From: Pseudotabrizicola sp.
GTDB taxonomy: Bacteria; Pseudomonadota; Alphaproteobacteria; Rhodobacterales; Rhodobacteraceae
Reading direction: 5' to 3'
Assembly: GCF_030684215.1 (NCBI RefSeq)
Contig: NZ_JAUXOV010000052.1
Span: 144,507-208,506 of the forward strand
Length of the DNA: 64,000 nucleotides
Shown here: positions 18,568-27,715 of the stretch, in pieces
How the letters are laid out: each line of letters starts with the position of its first letter
How positions within the stretch are numbered: the stretch's first letter is position 1
Notes under the pieces: model-generated
What the model was told of the DNA's origin: nothing
The model's input: the letters and a program-made list of their open reading frames with translations, nothing else
The model's database searches: none
Program-made: the position numbers and the translations under genes

Positions 18568-21500
18568 ATGGAGGCGATCATGGCCCGGATGAAGACCAAA
18601 ACGACTTTCCTTGCCACAGTGGCATTGATGCTGATGACGACCGGTGTTGCGCTGGCCGGATTGCCCGAATTCAAGGAGGGTGATTTTTCCAGTCACATCC
18701 CCGACGCTGACCGTGGCAAAGTACTGTACAGCGCAGCCGGTTGCGCCACCTGTCACTCGATTGAGGGGGATATGATGACCCTTGCCGGTGGCCGTGGGTT
18801 TGAAAACCGACTTGGCACGGTTTACGCCCCCAACATCACCCATGATCAGACCGCCGGGATCGGCAATTGGTCTGATGCGCAATTCCTTAACGCCTTGCTT
18901 CGCGGGGTCGCGCCAAACGGGCGGCAATATTACGGTGTGTTCTTCCCCTATGCCGCCTATGCCCGGATGAAACCCGAAGATGCGCTGGATATCCGCGCCT
19001 ATCTCAAGACCATGCAATCAAGCGATCTGCCGTCCAAATCACATGCGGTGAACCTGCTGTCGGACAAGGCGCTGCAACTGATGAACAGCGAACGTGCGGC
19101 CCTGTCCAACCCCACCGATCCGCAACTGGCGCGCGGCGAATACCTGGTCGAGGCGCTGGGCCATTGCGGCGAATGCCACAGCCCACGCGATGGGTTTTCG
19201 ATTGATACGACCAAGGCTTACAGCGGGTTCCTCGGCTATTTCGGTGATTACTCCCCCGATATTTCGGGGCCACGGCTGGAAAAGGCCGGGGCGGTGGCCT
19301 TTGTCAACGGTGTGCTGGCCGAAGGCAAAAAGCTGAACGGACGGCCACTTGGCGCGGGGTCGATGCGACGGGTTGCAGAACAGACAGCCAAACTCAGCCT
19401 TGATGACCGCGCGGCTATCTACGCCTTTCTGACCGGCAAGCCGCTCGATGTCTCTACCCTGCCGCAAGCCGCGCCAGAGTTGGTGCAAGTGGCCGAAGTT
19501 GCAGAGGCTGGCAGTGCCACGGTGACCGATGCCACTGCTGGGCCTGCGCCAATGGACATGATGGAACTGGCCCGCGAAACCGGGTCTCAGGGGCTGATGC
19601 AGATTGTGCAGGCGGCGTGCGCAATGCCTGTGGATTCGCCCGTCCTGCAAGCCGTCGCGGCACCTGCCCGGGTTGCTGCTGTCGCAGGCGTGCCGATTGA
19701 GATTGAAACGGCTGCAGATCGGGTAATGGACCAGCATTGCCGCACCTGTCACGGTCCCGGCCAGCGCAATGACCGCACCTTCCCGATGCATGACATCGCC
19801 GATATGGCGATGGACAAGGCGACGGTGACGCCGGGCGATCCTGACAAATCCCCGGTCTATGCGTCCATTGCATTGAACCGGATGCCGCTTGGCACCAAAC
19901 TGACCCCGGCAGAACTCGATGCGATCAAGGCATGGATCGTCGCCTTGGGGGAGGTGAAAGCAGCCCCACCCGCAGCAGTGACTCCGGTGGCCTCTGCAGA
20001 GCCGGTCGCCGTAAATCCGGCACGGCCTAACCCTGACGTGACCGTGCCGCGTTTTGTTGGCGGGGATTTCACCCAGATCATGATGGCGGGCGTGGCTGAT
20101 TTGCAGCGGCTGAACGACCGCGACCGACGCTTTGCCCGCTACTTCAGTTTTGCCGATACCGAACTGCCGGAACTGGACTGCACTGCCGAAGGCATGAAGC
20201 GCAACCCGATGGCGTTCCTGCATGCGGGATTGAACAAATTCATCAACTCGATCAGCCGCGCCGCACGTCTGGCCAAGGTAACACCAGTCGACGGCACCGA
20301 CGGCGCCTTGGTGCGTATTGATATCCGCGACTATGGCTGGTCCGAAGACGACTGGGCCGCGATTTCAACCGGCCTTTATACCCAAGGTGCGGTTGAGGCA
20401 GGGTTTTCGCCCGAAAGCTGGGCCGATCTGGCGCGGGTTTACCCCTATGCGATGGACCCGACATCAGACAGTCTGCTGCGGGTTCTAGCCGACAGCACAG
20501 GGGCGCCGGTTCCGCTTTTGGGGGCAAGCTGGTTTACCCATGTTGCATCAGAGGCTCCGTATTACGATATGTTCCTGCGTCTGCCCGAAGATATCCGTAT
20601 TCTTGAACAGCGGATGGGCGTGGACGTAGACCGCAACATCCAGTCGGGCGAAGTGATCCGCGCCGGGATGCTGGAAGGCGCGTCGGGTGTGTCTGATCAC
20701 AACCGCATGCTGGAACGTCACGACCTGCCGCGCGGTGGCTACTACTGGAAATCTTACGATTTCGCGGGCAGTTCGGGCGAACAGTCGTTGCTTCAGCATC
20801 CCGACGGCCCGCGAGAGCTGTCCTATACCGCATCGGGAACTGCGGCATTCGAACATGACGGCGGTGAGATGATATTCAGTCTTGCCAATGGGTTGCAGGG
20901 TTATTACCTGTCCACTAATCTGGGAGAGCGACTGTTGGTTGGGCCCACGTCAATCGTGTCTTTCCGCAATAAGCCAATTGGGAAAGGGGTCGAGATTGAA
21001 AACGCCCGGTCCTGTTTTGACTGCCATGAAAACGGGATGATCCGCAAAGCAGATCAGGTGCGCAAATTCATCGAGTCGAGCAACAGCTACACCCGCGATC
21101 AGCGTGAAATCCTGCTGGAGATGTATGTTCCCAATGAGGAACTGGACCAATGGTATCAACAAGATACCAAAGCGTTTCTTGCAGCGCTGGAAGAACTTGG
21201 CATTACCGAGAAATCGGCCGCCGGGGTCAATGTTTCGATGCGCGCACCAGAAAAGGCGGGTGGCGGTGAGATCGTCACCTATCTGTCTGACATCCAGTTC
21301 AACAACCTTGATCTGGCCCAGGTGGCGCGCGCGTTTTTCCTTACCGAGGACGAGTTCCGCGCTCGCATCCGTGAGGTGGGCGACCCCAATATCATGCAGG
21401 TGGTGCAGCAATGGGTGCAGCGTGTGGATGACGGGTTGCATGTGCGCCGGGCCGAACTGGAGGCGGTGTATGCCGATCTGTTGCCGCGCCTGACCGACCT

Positions 21501-22104
21501 GCGCCCCTATGACTATGGTGGCGGTGTTTCCTATACGCCCCAGCCGGTGGCTGATTATGTTGCTGTCGCCAGCACAGCCTATGAGGTGGCGGCGCAAAAG
21601 GAACAGGCGCCCTATCAGCCGCAGGCGGAAAGCACGCTGCAACCCTATGTGCCAGTCGCGGCCCCGACCGATCCGCTGATCCTCCAGCTGTCGGTGCCTT
21701 ACGTCGAGGTTAAGGTGAACGACCTGCTGGAATTTGATGTTCGTGCGAACCGGCGCTGCGAATTGCAGATCCTATATGTTGAGGAAACCAAAACGGTCGA
21801 AGAACTGCCGCCCGAAGTGCTGGGCCCCGCCTTCCTTGAGGCAGGCGAGACTCGGCGCATTCCCTATCCGGGGTCAGGCATGCAGTTGCGCTTTGACACA
21901 CCGGGCAAGGGGGAAACCATGGTCGCCTTTTGCCGGGAAGGTGGGCTTGGCGACAAGCGGATCACCGGGCAGGGCGCTGTCGATTACGCCAAGGACCGGT
22001 TCCAGCCCTTGTCGCGCGGTCTTGTGATTGAACGCACCGATACGGTGGCCAGAGACAACGGCCAAAGTGCGACCAACGTCGTCACTTTCAACGTGCAGCC
22101 CTGA
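18568..22104 (+). CDS. Large multidomain multiheme c-type cytochrome (four CXXCH) with DUF4384-like C-terminus
   Basis: Signal peptide; heme motifs CATCH, CGECH, CRTCH, CFDCH; AdhB-type diheme N-terminus (APNITHDQTAGIGNWSDAQF); C-terminal LSVPYVEVKVNDLLEFDVRANRRCELQILYVE. Confidence 0.85.
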   Translation: MEAIMARMKTKTTFLATVALMLMTTGVALAGLPEFKEGDFSSHIPDADRGKVLYSAAGCATCHSIEGDMMTLAGGRGFENRLGTVYAPNITHDQTAGIGNWSDAQFLNALLRGVAPNGRQYYGVFFPYAAYARMKPEDALDIRAYLKTMQSSDLPSKSHAVNLLSDKALQLMNSERAALSNPTDPQLARGEYLVEALGHCGECHSPRDGFSIDTTKAYSGFLGYFGDYSPDISGPRLEKAGAVAFVNGVLAEGKKLNGRPLGAGSMRRVAEQTAKLSLDDRAAIYAFLTGKPLDVSTLPQAAPELVQVAEVAEAGSATVTDATAGPAPMDMMELARETGSQGLMQIVQAACAMPVDSPVLQAVAAPARVAAVAGVPIEIETAADRVMDQHCRTCHGPGQRNDRTFPMHDIADMAMDKATVTPGDPDKSPVYASIALNRMPLGTKLTPAELDAIKAWIVALGEVKAAPPAAVTPVASAEPVAVNPARPNPDVTVPRFVGGDFTQIMMAGVADLQRLNDRDRRFARYFSFADTELPELDCTAEGMKRNPMAFLHAGLNKFINSISRAARLAKVTPVDGTDGALVRIDIRDYGWSEDDWAAISTGLYTQGAVEAGFSPESWADLARVYPYAMDPTSDSLLRVLADSTGAPVPLLGASWFTHVASEAPYYDMFLRLPEDIRILEQRMGVDVDRNIQSGEVIRAGMLEGASGVSDHNRMLERHDLPRGGYYWKSYDFAGSSGEQSLLQHPDGPRELSYTASGTAAFEHDGGEMIFSLANGLQGYYLSTNLGERLLVGPTSIVSFRNKPIGKGVEIENARSCFDCHENGMIRKADQVRKFIESSNSYTRDQREILLEMYVPNEELDQWYQQDTKAFLAALEELGITEKSAAGVNVSMRAPEKAGGGEIVTYLSDIQFNNLDLAQVARAFFLTEDEFRARIREVGDPNIMQVVQQWVQRVDDGLHVRRAELEAVYADLLPRLTDLRPYDYGGGVSYTPQPVADYVAVASTAYEVAAQKEQAPYQPQAESTLQPYVPVAAPTDPLILQLSVPYVEVKVNDLLEFDVRANRRCELQILYVEETKTVEELPPEVLGPAFLEAGETRRIPYPGSGMQLRFDTPGKGETMVAFCREGGLGDKRITGQGAVDYAKDRFQPLSRGLVIERTDTVARDNGQSATNVVTFNVQP

Positions 22105-22120
22105 GCGAAGGATGGTGATC

Positions 22121-23245
22121 ATGACACTGTATCAAACCCGTCGCGCCGCATGGCGGAAGACATTGGCAGGGGCGTTCTGCGCCCTTGCACTCCCATTCGC
22201 CGTGCAGGCCGCACCCTGTGACGATGCGCTGACAGCGCTGCAAGTGGCGGCGTCCGGCAGCGATGTTGCGCAGATTGTGGCGGCGTGGAGCGCAGTGCAG
22301 CCTGCTGGTTGCGACGAGTCACGGTTCAGGGCGGCGCGGTCGCAAACCTCGGCCCTTGTGGCGCGCGCCGCGCAAGCTGCTCTTGCAACTGGCAACACGG
22401 ATGCAGCGGAAGACATCGTGCTTCAGGCGCCCGGTGTGCATTGGGCTGTGCAGGCCGTGCGCGGCGATATCTCGGCAAAGCGGGGCAACCGTGGCGAAGC
22501 CGCCAAGATGTATAACGCGGCGCTGGATACCTTGGGCGACCCCGGCCAGACCACACAAAGCGAACAGCTTGTTCCGGTCGCAGAACGATTGGCGGCTTTG
22601 GCGCAGGAAAACATGATGCTTGCGGGCAGCATGGAAAGCACGATCACCCGCGGTGGTGGTGCCTCTGGTGTGATGACGGTGATGCAGCGCGGATTGGCGG
22701 TGGAATTGGTCGCGGCAAAGCCCGAAGCGGCACCGACCGCCGATTATGTTGCGCCAGCCCCGGCCGTCGAATATGTCGCCCCGCCAGCACCGACGGCGGA
22801 TTATGTGGCCCCCCCCGCGCAGGAGTATGCGGCGGCCCCGGCCTATACCCCGCCCCCTGATGAATGGAACGTGCTGACCGAGGCCGCGAAAAAGGTGGAC
22901 AGCGTCTTCCTGCCCATCCGATTTGGCTTTGACAGCGATCGGTTGGACGCATCGGGCGTGAAAGAGGCGCTGCGACTGGCCGAGTTTATCAGGGCCCAGC
23001 AAGTGCCGCGTCTGATCATCACCGGCCATACGGATGATGTGGGGGACGCCAATTACAACCTTGACCTGTCGGTGCGGCGTGCGACCAGTCTGCGTGACTT
23101 TTTGTTAAGCGACGGAGTCTACGCAAAGATTGATATCATCGGCAAAGGTGAGAGCGAGCCGCCGCTTTACTCGGACGCCGCGATCTACAATCTGGATGAA
23201 CTGCGCACGATTGCCCGCCGGGTGGAGATCGCTTTTGGTCATTAA
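22121..23245 (+). CDS. OmpA-family C-terminal domain protein, exported
   Basis: Signal peptide; PIRFGFDSDRLD...LIITGHTDDVGDANYNLDLSVRRATSLRDFLLSDGV typical OmpA peptidoglycan-binding motif; ATG 22112 or 22121. Confidence 0.88.
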   Translation: MTLYQTRRAAWRKTLAGAFCALALPFAVQAAPCDDALTALQVAASGSDVAQIVAAWSAVQPAGCDESRFRAARSQTSALVARAAQAALATGNTDAAEDIVLQAPGVHWAVQAVRGDISAKRGNRGEAAKMYNAALDTLGDPGQTTQSEQLVPVAERLAALAQENMMLAGSMESTITRGGGASGVMTVMQRGLAVELVAAKPEAAPTADYVAPAPAVEYVAPPAPTADYVAPPAQEYAAAPAYTPPPDEWNVLTEAAKKVDSVFLPIRFGFDSDRLDASGVKEALRLAEFIRAQQVPRLIITGHTDDVGDANYNLDLSVRRATSLRDFLLSDGVYAKIDIIGKGESEPPLYSDAAIYNLDELRTIARRVEIAFGH

Positions 23246-24827
23246 GCGCATCTTAACGGTGGTCTTGGCCGGATTTGTGCTGGTCGCTCTTGGTGCGGCA
23301 GGACCAGCCGCCGCGCGCGATTGGGCCATCGTTGTCGGGATTGACGATTACATTCATTTTGAACCTTTCGACCCGGATCGGCCCGGTGGTGGCCATTTCG
23401 ACCTGCAAGGGGCCAGCAATGATGCAAAGGTTATTGCCGCTGCATTGCGTAAGGTGGGGGTAGACCTGCCCGATAGTCGCTTGTTGTTGGACCGTGCTGC
23501 AACGGTGTCCGCGTTTGAAACAGCCTGGCGCGATGTGACGGCGCAGGCAGCACCTGGGGACCGGTTGTTTGTCACCTTTGCCGGTCACGGCGGGCAGGAA
23601 CGCGAAGTGTCGGAACCGTTTGATGAAAAGGACGGTCTGGACGAGACGCTGATGTTCGCCGATTTCGATCCGGTGAACCCGCGCATTGGCCGCCTGACCG
23701 ATGACCAGCTTTATACGATGCTGCAATCTGTCCCTCATCTTCAGGTGGTCTGGGTGATGGACAGCTGTCATTCCGGCGGGCTGGAGCGCAACGTCAATGC
23801 GCGTGCAGGCGGGCTTACACGGTCTGGTGGCATCTGGGACATTCCGATTGAACCCCTGCCAAACGAGTTGTCCGGTGGGCAGGGCGAGAACGGAGCGCCG
23901 GATTTGCCACATGTGACGCAAATCCTTGCCACCGCGACTGATGACCGTCTGGTGCAGGAAACCGCCTTTGACGGCGTGCCCCATGGCGCGCTGTCATGGT
24001 TTTTTGCCAAGGCGATTGAGGGCGAGGCTGATATGAACGGCGACGGTGTGATCACTCGGCTTGAAATGGCGGCCTATGTCGGCGACCGGGTTTTCACGCA
24101 CATGGATCAGAACCAACAGCCCCGGTTTTTGCCGCGTGGCGACCCATCGGTAATGCTGAGCCTGCAGGGCGAAGTGCCGCCACCGCCCGCGCCAGTGCCG
24201 CCGGGCCTGCCGGTCCGGGTGGTGGGCGCGCCGCCTCCGGGACTGGAGGGTGGGGCGTGCCCCGGCTGCCGTCTGGTCGATGTTGGGCATGCCGTGATGT
24301 TTGAACATGTGGCGGGAGGCTGGGCCGTCTATAACGGGCAAGGCGATCAGGTGACGGTAATAACCGGCGATGCCCGTCCGCAGATTGAGCGTGCCCGATT
24401 TTTGCTGGACCTGAACGACGCAAAACAGCCAACTTTGCCGCCCGTGACCTTGCGCCCGCACCAGTCGGCGGCGCGACAGCCACTTGGGGCAACGGTTGGT
24501 TTTGACTTTCCGCCGCCCGCGCCGGATCTGAGCTTTCTGACGCTGTTCAATGTCGCATCGGATGGAACCGTGCAATACGGTCTGTATCCGCCGGGCTTTC
24601 GCGAAGATGCGCCCGCTGACAGTGGCCTGAGCCTGCGCTTTTCGGTGTCCCCTCCCACGGGCGAAGATCAGCTTGTCGTGATCTGGTGCCGCCGCCCGCC
24701 GCTAAACCTGCACGCGCTGTTACGGGCCGTGAATGGCCTGTCAGTGCCTCCAATGGCCGAGTTGCAGGCGGCAAGTGCTGATACTGCCTGTCAATTTGGC
24801 CGCATCGGCCTGTTTACCGAAGGTTAG
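23235..24827 (+). CDS. Exported caspase-like (peptidase C14) protein with EF-hand-like and DUF4384-like regions
   Basis: TTG start overlapping OmpA-gene stop; signal peptide VIKRILTVVLAGFVLVALGAAGPAAA; FVTFAGHGGQ (His) and VWVMDSCHSGG (Cys); DMNGDGVITRLEM; LTLFNVASDGTVQYGLYP. Confidence 0.87.
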   Translation: MVIKRILTVVLAGFVLVALGAAGPAAARDWAIVVGIDDYIHFEPFDPDRPGGGHFDLQGASNDAKVIAAALRKVGVDLPDSRLLLDRAATVSAFETAWRDVTAQAAPGDRLFVTFAGHGGQEREVSEPFDEKDGLDETLMFADFDPVNPRIGRLTDDQLYTMLQSVPHLQVVWVMDSCHSGGLERNVNARAGGLTRSGGIWDIPIEPLPNELSGGQGENGAPDLPHVTQILATATDDRLVQETAFDGVPHGALSWFFAKAIEGEADMNGDGVITRLEMAAYVGDRVFTHMDQNQQPRFLPRGDPSVMLSLQGEVPPPPAPVPPGLPVRVVGAPPPGLEGGACPGCRLVDVGHAVMFEHVAGGWAVYNGQGDQVTVITGDARPQIERARFLLDLNDAKQPTLPPVTLRPHQSAARQPLGATVGFDFPPPAPDLSFLTLFNVASDGTVQYGLYPPGFREDAPADSGLSLRFSVSPPTGEDQLVVIWCRRPPLNLHALLRAVNGLSVPPMAELQAASADTACQFGRIGLFTEG

Positions 24828-24927
24828 GCTATCGCTTTGCTTTTGCAGCCTGCCAGAAACCTTGCGCGGCATCCCTCTGACGGGCAGGATAAACACAAAC
24901 CGACAACATGATCGGGGAGAGTCCGTA

Positions 24928-26760
24928 TTGCGCCTTATCTTTTGGATAAAACAGCTTTGCTTGGCATTTGCCTTCAGCATGTTTTGCCTAAGCCCGGCCC
25001 TGGCCGAAAAGCGCATGGCATTGGTCATCGGGAATTCTGCCTACAGCAACGCAACCACGCTGGCCAACCCGCGCAATGATGCCCGCGCTTTGGCGGACAA
25101 GCTGACCTCGATGCAGTTCACCGTGATGTTGCACGAGGATCTGGATGGCCAATCGTTCCGCATCGCGTTGGGAGAGTTCTCCGAAGAGGCGCTGAATGCC
25201 GATATTGCCATGGTTTTTTACGCCGGGCACGGGATCGAGATGGCAGGCCAGAACTACCTGATTCCAATCGATGCCAGAATGCGGTCGGAAGCTACGGCGC
25301 AGTTTGAAACCATCCCGTTGGAACAGGTGTTGGACTCGGTACGTGGCGCGAAAAAGCTGGGCATGGTGCTGTTGGACGCCTGCCGCGACAATCCATTTGC
25401 CAACTCGATGCAGCGCAAGGATGGCACACGGGCGGTGAAGCGCGGGCTAAGCCCGGTTCCGGTGGATGGTGAACGTGGGCTGCTGATCTCTTTCGCGGCC
25501 GAGGCGGGCAGCACGGCCGATGATGGCGACACCAAGCACAGCCCCTATACCGAAGCGCTTTTGGAAACCATCGACCAGCCGGGGATGGAGATCAACCGCC
25601 TGTTCCGGGCGGTCCGTGCCAAGGTGCGTGAGAAATCGGGCGGGCGGCAGGTGCCGATTGAATACGCACAATTGCCGGATCAGGATATTTATCTGGTCGC
25701 GGCTTCTGCGCCGCCGCCCAGCCCGGCCCCTGTAGCGCAACCCGCACCGCCGATCATTGAGGATCCGCTGTTGCTTTATATTCAGGCTTCGGCCCGGCGT
25801 GATCTGGCGGCTCTGGAAGATTTCCTGCGCCGTTATCCTGACCACATCCGCGCCGCCGATGCGCGCCGCCTGATCGAAGACTTGAAAGAAGGCCAAGCCT
25901 GGGCCGCCACTCAGGCAGCCGACAGTGCCGACGGGTATGACGCGTTTCTTGCCGCCTATCCCAACAGCGCCAACGCATCGCGGGCCAATGACAGGCTGGC
26001 CGCCCTGCGCCCACCGCCTGTGCCAGAGTATACCGGAAGCTGCACGCCGCTGAACGGCTCGATGTCGGTAACGGGCGTGCCACCTGATGACACCTTGTTT
26101 TTGCGTCAGGGTGGAGGCACCGGTTTTCGTGCAGTGGGTGAGTTGGCCTTCAATGCGACTGGCCTGCATCAGGTGGGCTGCGCGAACAATTGGTGCGAAG
26201 TGGTCTATGGCTGTATGCGCGGCTATGCGGCGCAGAAATATCTGCGCACCGGCGCGGGCAGCCCGCCCTTTTCGACGCAACAGGGCAAATACAGCGCTAC
26301 AGGCTTTGCCGCAGGCACGCGCATTCCTGTTCTCTCTGGCCCCAGCGCGCAATATGCGGCGGTGTCGGAACTGCCCGCAGAAGCGACAGATATTTGGGTC
26401 AGCGATTGTGACAGCAAGCCCGGCGACCCTTACGCATGGTGCAACGTAAGTTGGCGCAATGTGGCCGGTTGGGTCTATGGTGGCTATCTGGTGGATGGCC
26501 TGGGCCGCCAGCCTTTCGCCGCATCACAACCTGCCCCTGTGCCACAACCGGTTCCCGCCCCTGTCACCGGCAACAGCTGCTTCGATCTGTGGTATGCGCG
26601 CAATGCGATTTTTGCAGAACGTGGCTACTGCTTCACCTCGGCCGAGGGCAAGAAGTGGTTTGACAACTCGCAATGTCACACGTCGGCACCGCAGCTATCC
26701 TCTGCCGAAACGGCCGAAGTCAACGCGATCAAGGCGCGGGAAAAGGCGCAGGGGTGCTAA
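24928..26760 (+). CDS. Exported caspase-like (peptidase C14) protein with SH3-like C-terminal region
   Basis: TTG start with signal peptide LRLIFWIKQLCLAFAFSMFCLSPALA; KRMALVIGNSAY, FYAGHGIEMAGQNYLIPID, VLLDACRDNPF; SH3-like RIPVLSGPSAQYAAVSELP. Confidence 0.88.
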   Translation: MRLIFWIKQLCLAFAFSMFCLSPALAEKRMALVIGNSAYSNATTLANPRNDARALADKLTSMQFTVMLHEDLDGQSFRIALGEFSEEALNADIAMVFYAGHGIEMAGQNYLIPIDARMRSEATAQFETIPLEQVLDSVRGAKKLGMVLLDACRDNPFANSMQRKDGTRAVKRGLSPVPVDGERGLLISFAAEAGSTADDGDTKHSPYTEALLETIDQPGMEINRLFRAVRAKVREKSGGRQVPIEYAQLPDQDIYLVAASAPPPSPAPVAQPAPPIIEDPLLLYIQASARRDLAALEDFLRRYPDHIRAADARRLIEDLKEGQAWAATQAADSADGYDAFLAAYPNSANASRANDRLAALRPPPVPEYTGSCTPLNGSMSVTGVPPDDTLFLRQGGGTGFRAVGELAFNATGLHQVGCANNWCEVVYGCMRGYAAQKYLRTGAGSPPFSTQQGKYSATGFAAGTRIPVLSGPSAQYAAVSELPAEATDIWVSDCDSKPGDPYAWCNVSWRNVAGWVYGGYLVDGLGRQPFAASQPAPVPQPVPAPVTGNSCFDLWYARNAIFAERGYCFTSAEGKKWFDNSQCHTSAPQLSSAETAEVNAIKAREKAQGC

Positions 26761-27584
26761 GACGTCTGCGCCATGCACTGTTTTTGGCCAGCATGATAAC
26801 AACGCCGGTCTGGGCTGCGGATTGCACGCCGGTTGATTTCCTGACCCTGCCTTTACCGTCGGGCGATGATCCGGTGGTCACAGCGTTGCGAGTGGCCTAT
26901 CCGGGGCTTACGGTTGATGCGCAAGGCGTGACGTTGGCCGATGGCAGCCTGATCGCCTTGGGCGAAGACCGGAGCCGCGATCCGGCGGCGCGCTTGGCGA
27001 ATCCGACTTTGCGTGAACAGTTCCACGATATTTATCCACTTCGTTTTGACCTGAACGCGCGCATGGACGCGTGGCACGATCCCGGCCGCGCACGGGTGGA
27101 ACCGCTGTTTGCTGCGCTTTATGGCGGCACGGAGCAGGCGGTGCGTGCAAGCCTGAGAAAAGTGGCGATTAGCGGCAAGGCCAGTGCAAGTTTTCTGATC
27201 TCGGAACGTCACGGCGCCGCCTGCCAGATGCGCGCGGCGCTGGCTGGCGTTCAGGCGCTGACAATCGACTGGGCCCCCGCGTTCCGCAATGTGGCGGGCA
27301 GCTTTAACTGGCGTCAGATTGCAGGCACCAGCCGAATGTCAACGCACAGCTATGGCATTGCCTTTGATCTGAACGCCGATCTGGGTGGCTATTGGCGTTG
27401 GTCTAAACGACCCGAGGGCAATGCAGGCCCCTATCTGAACCGTATTCCGCAGGATGTGGTGCAGGTGTTTGAACGCCACGGGTTCATTTGGGGCGGGAAA
27501 TGGCATCACTTCGATGGCATGCACTTTGAGTATCGGCCCGAGGTCATTCTGTATGCAAGACTGATGGGGCAGGCTGCCCCTTAG
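26754..27584 (+). CDS. Peptidase M15-type (VanY/D-Ala-D-Ala carboxypeptidase-like) exported protein
   Basis: STHSYGIAFDLNADLGGYW and GKWHHFDGMHFEYRPE zinc-peptidase motifs; GTG start overlapping upstream stop; signal peptide. Confidence 0.8.
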   Translation: MLRRLRHALFLASMITTPVWAADCTPVDFLTLPLPSGDDPVVTALRVAYPGLTVDAQGVTLADGSLIALGEDRSRDPAARLANPTLREQFHDIYPLRFDLNARMDAWHDPGRARVEPLFAALYGGTEQAVRASLRKVAISGKASASFLISERHGAACQMRAALAGVQALTIDWAPAFRNVAGSFNWRQIAGTSRMSTHSYGIAFDLNADLGGYWRWSKRPEGNAGPYLNRIPQDVVQVFERHGFIWGGKWHHFDGMHFEYRPEVILYARLMGQAAP

Positions 27585-27633
27585 GTCACTGAGTTGCAGC
27601 CCTAAGAAGACTCGGGCATCGGAGCTGAATAGA

Positions 27634-27653
27634 ATATCCGTTATCACGGATAT
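27634..27653. promoter_or_regulatory. Perfect inverted repeat ATATCCGT-TATC-ACGGATAT upstream of kbl
   Basis: Direct reading of sequence; operator or hairpin function not established. Confidence 0.45.
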
Positions 27654-27715
27654 GTATCTTTAATATTGACACACTGGATTTCATGTCCCAACATCACCCA
27701 GAACAGATGGAGTGA

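Noticed and set aside
14549-26760. Caspase genes as a known anti-phage defence system
   Set aside because: All three have signal peptides and envelope partners, and no sensor NTPase, CRISPR, nuclease or transmembrane effector typical of cytoplasmic defence systems is nearby; cannot be excluded but not supported.
27566-27580. GGGGCA-GGC-TGCCCC hairpin at the end of the M15 gene as a terminator
   Set aside because: Short stem inside the coding end with no following T tract; too weak to call.
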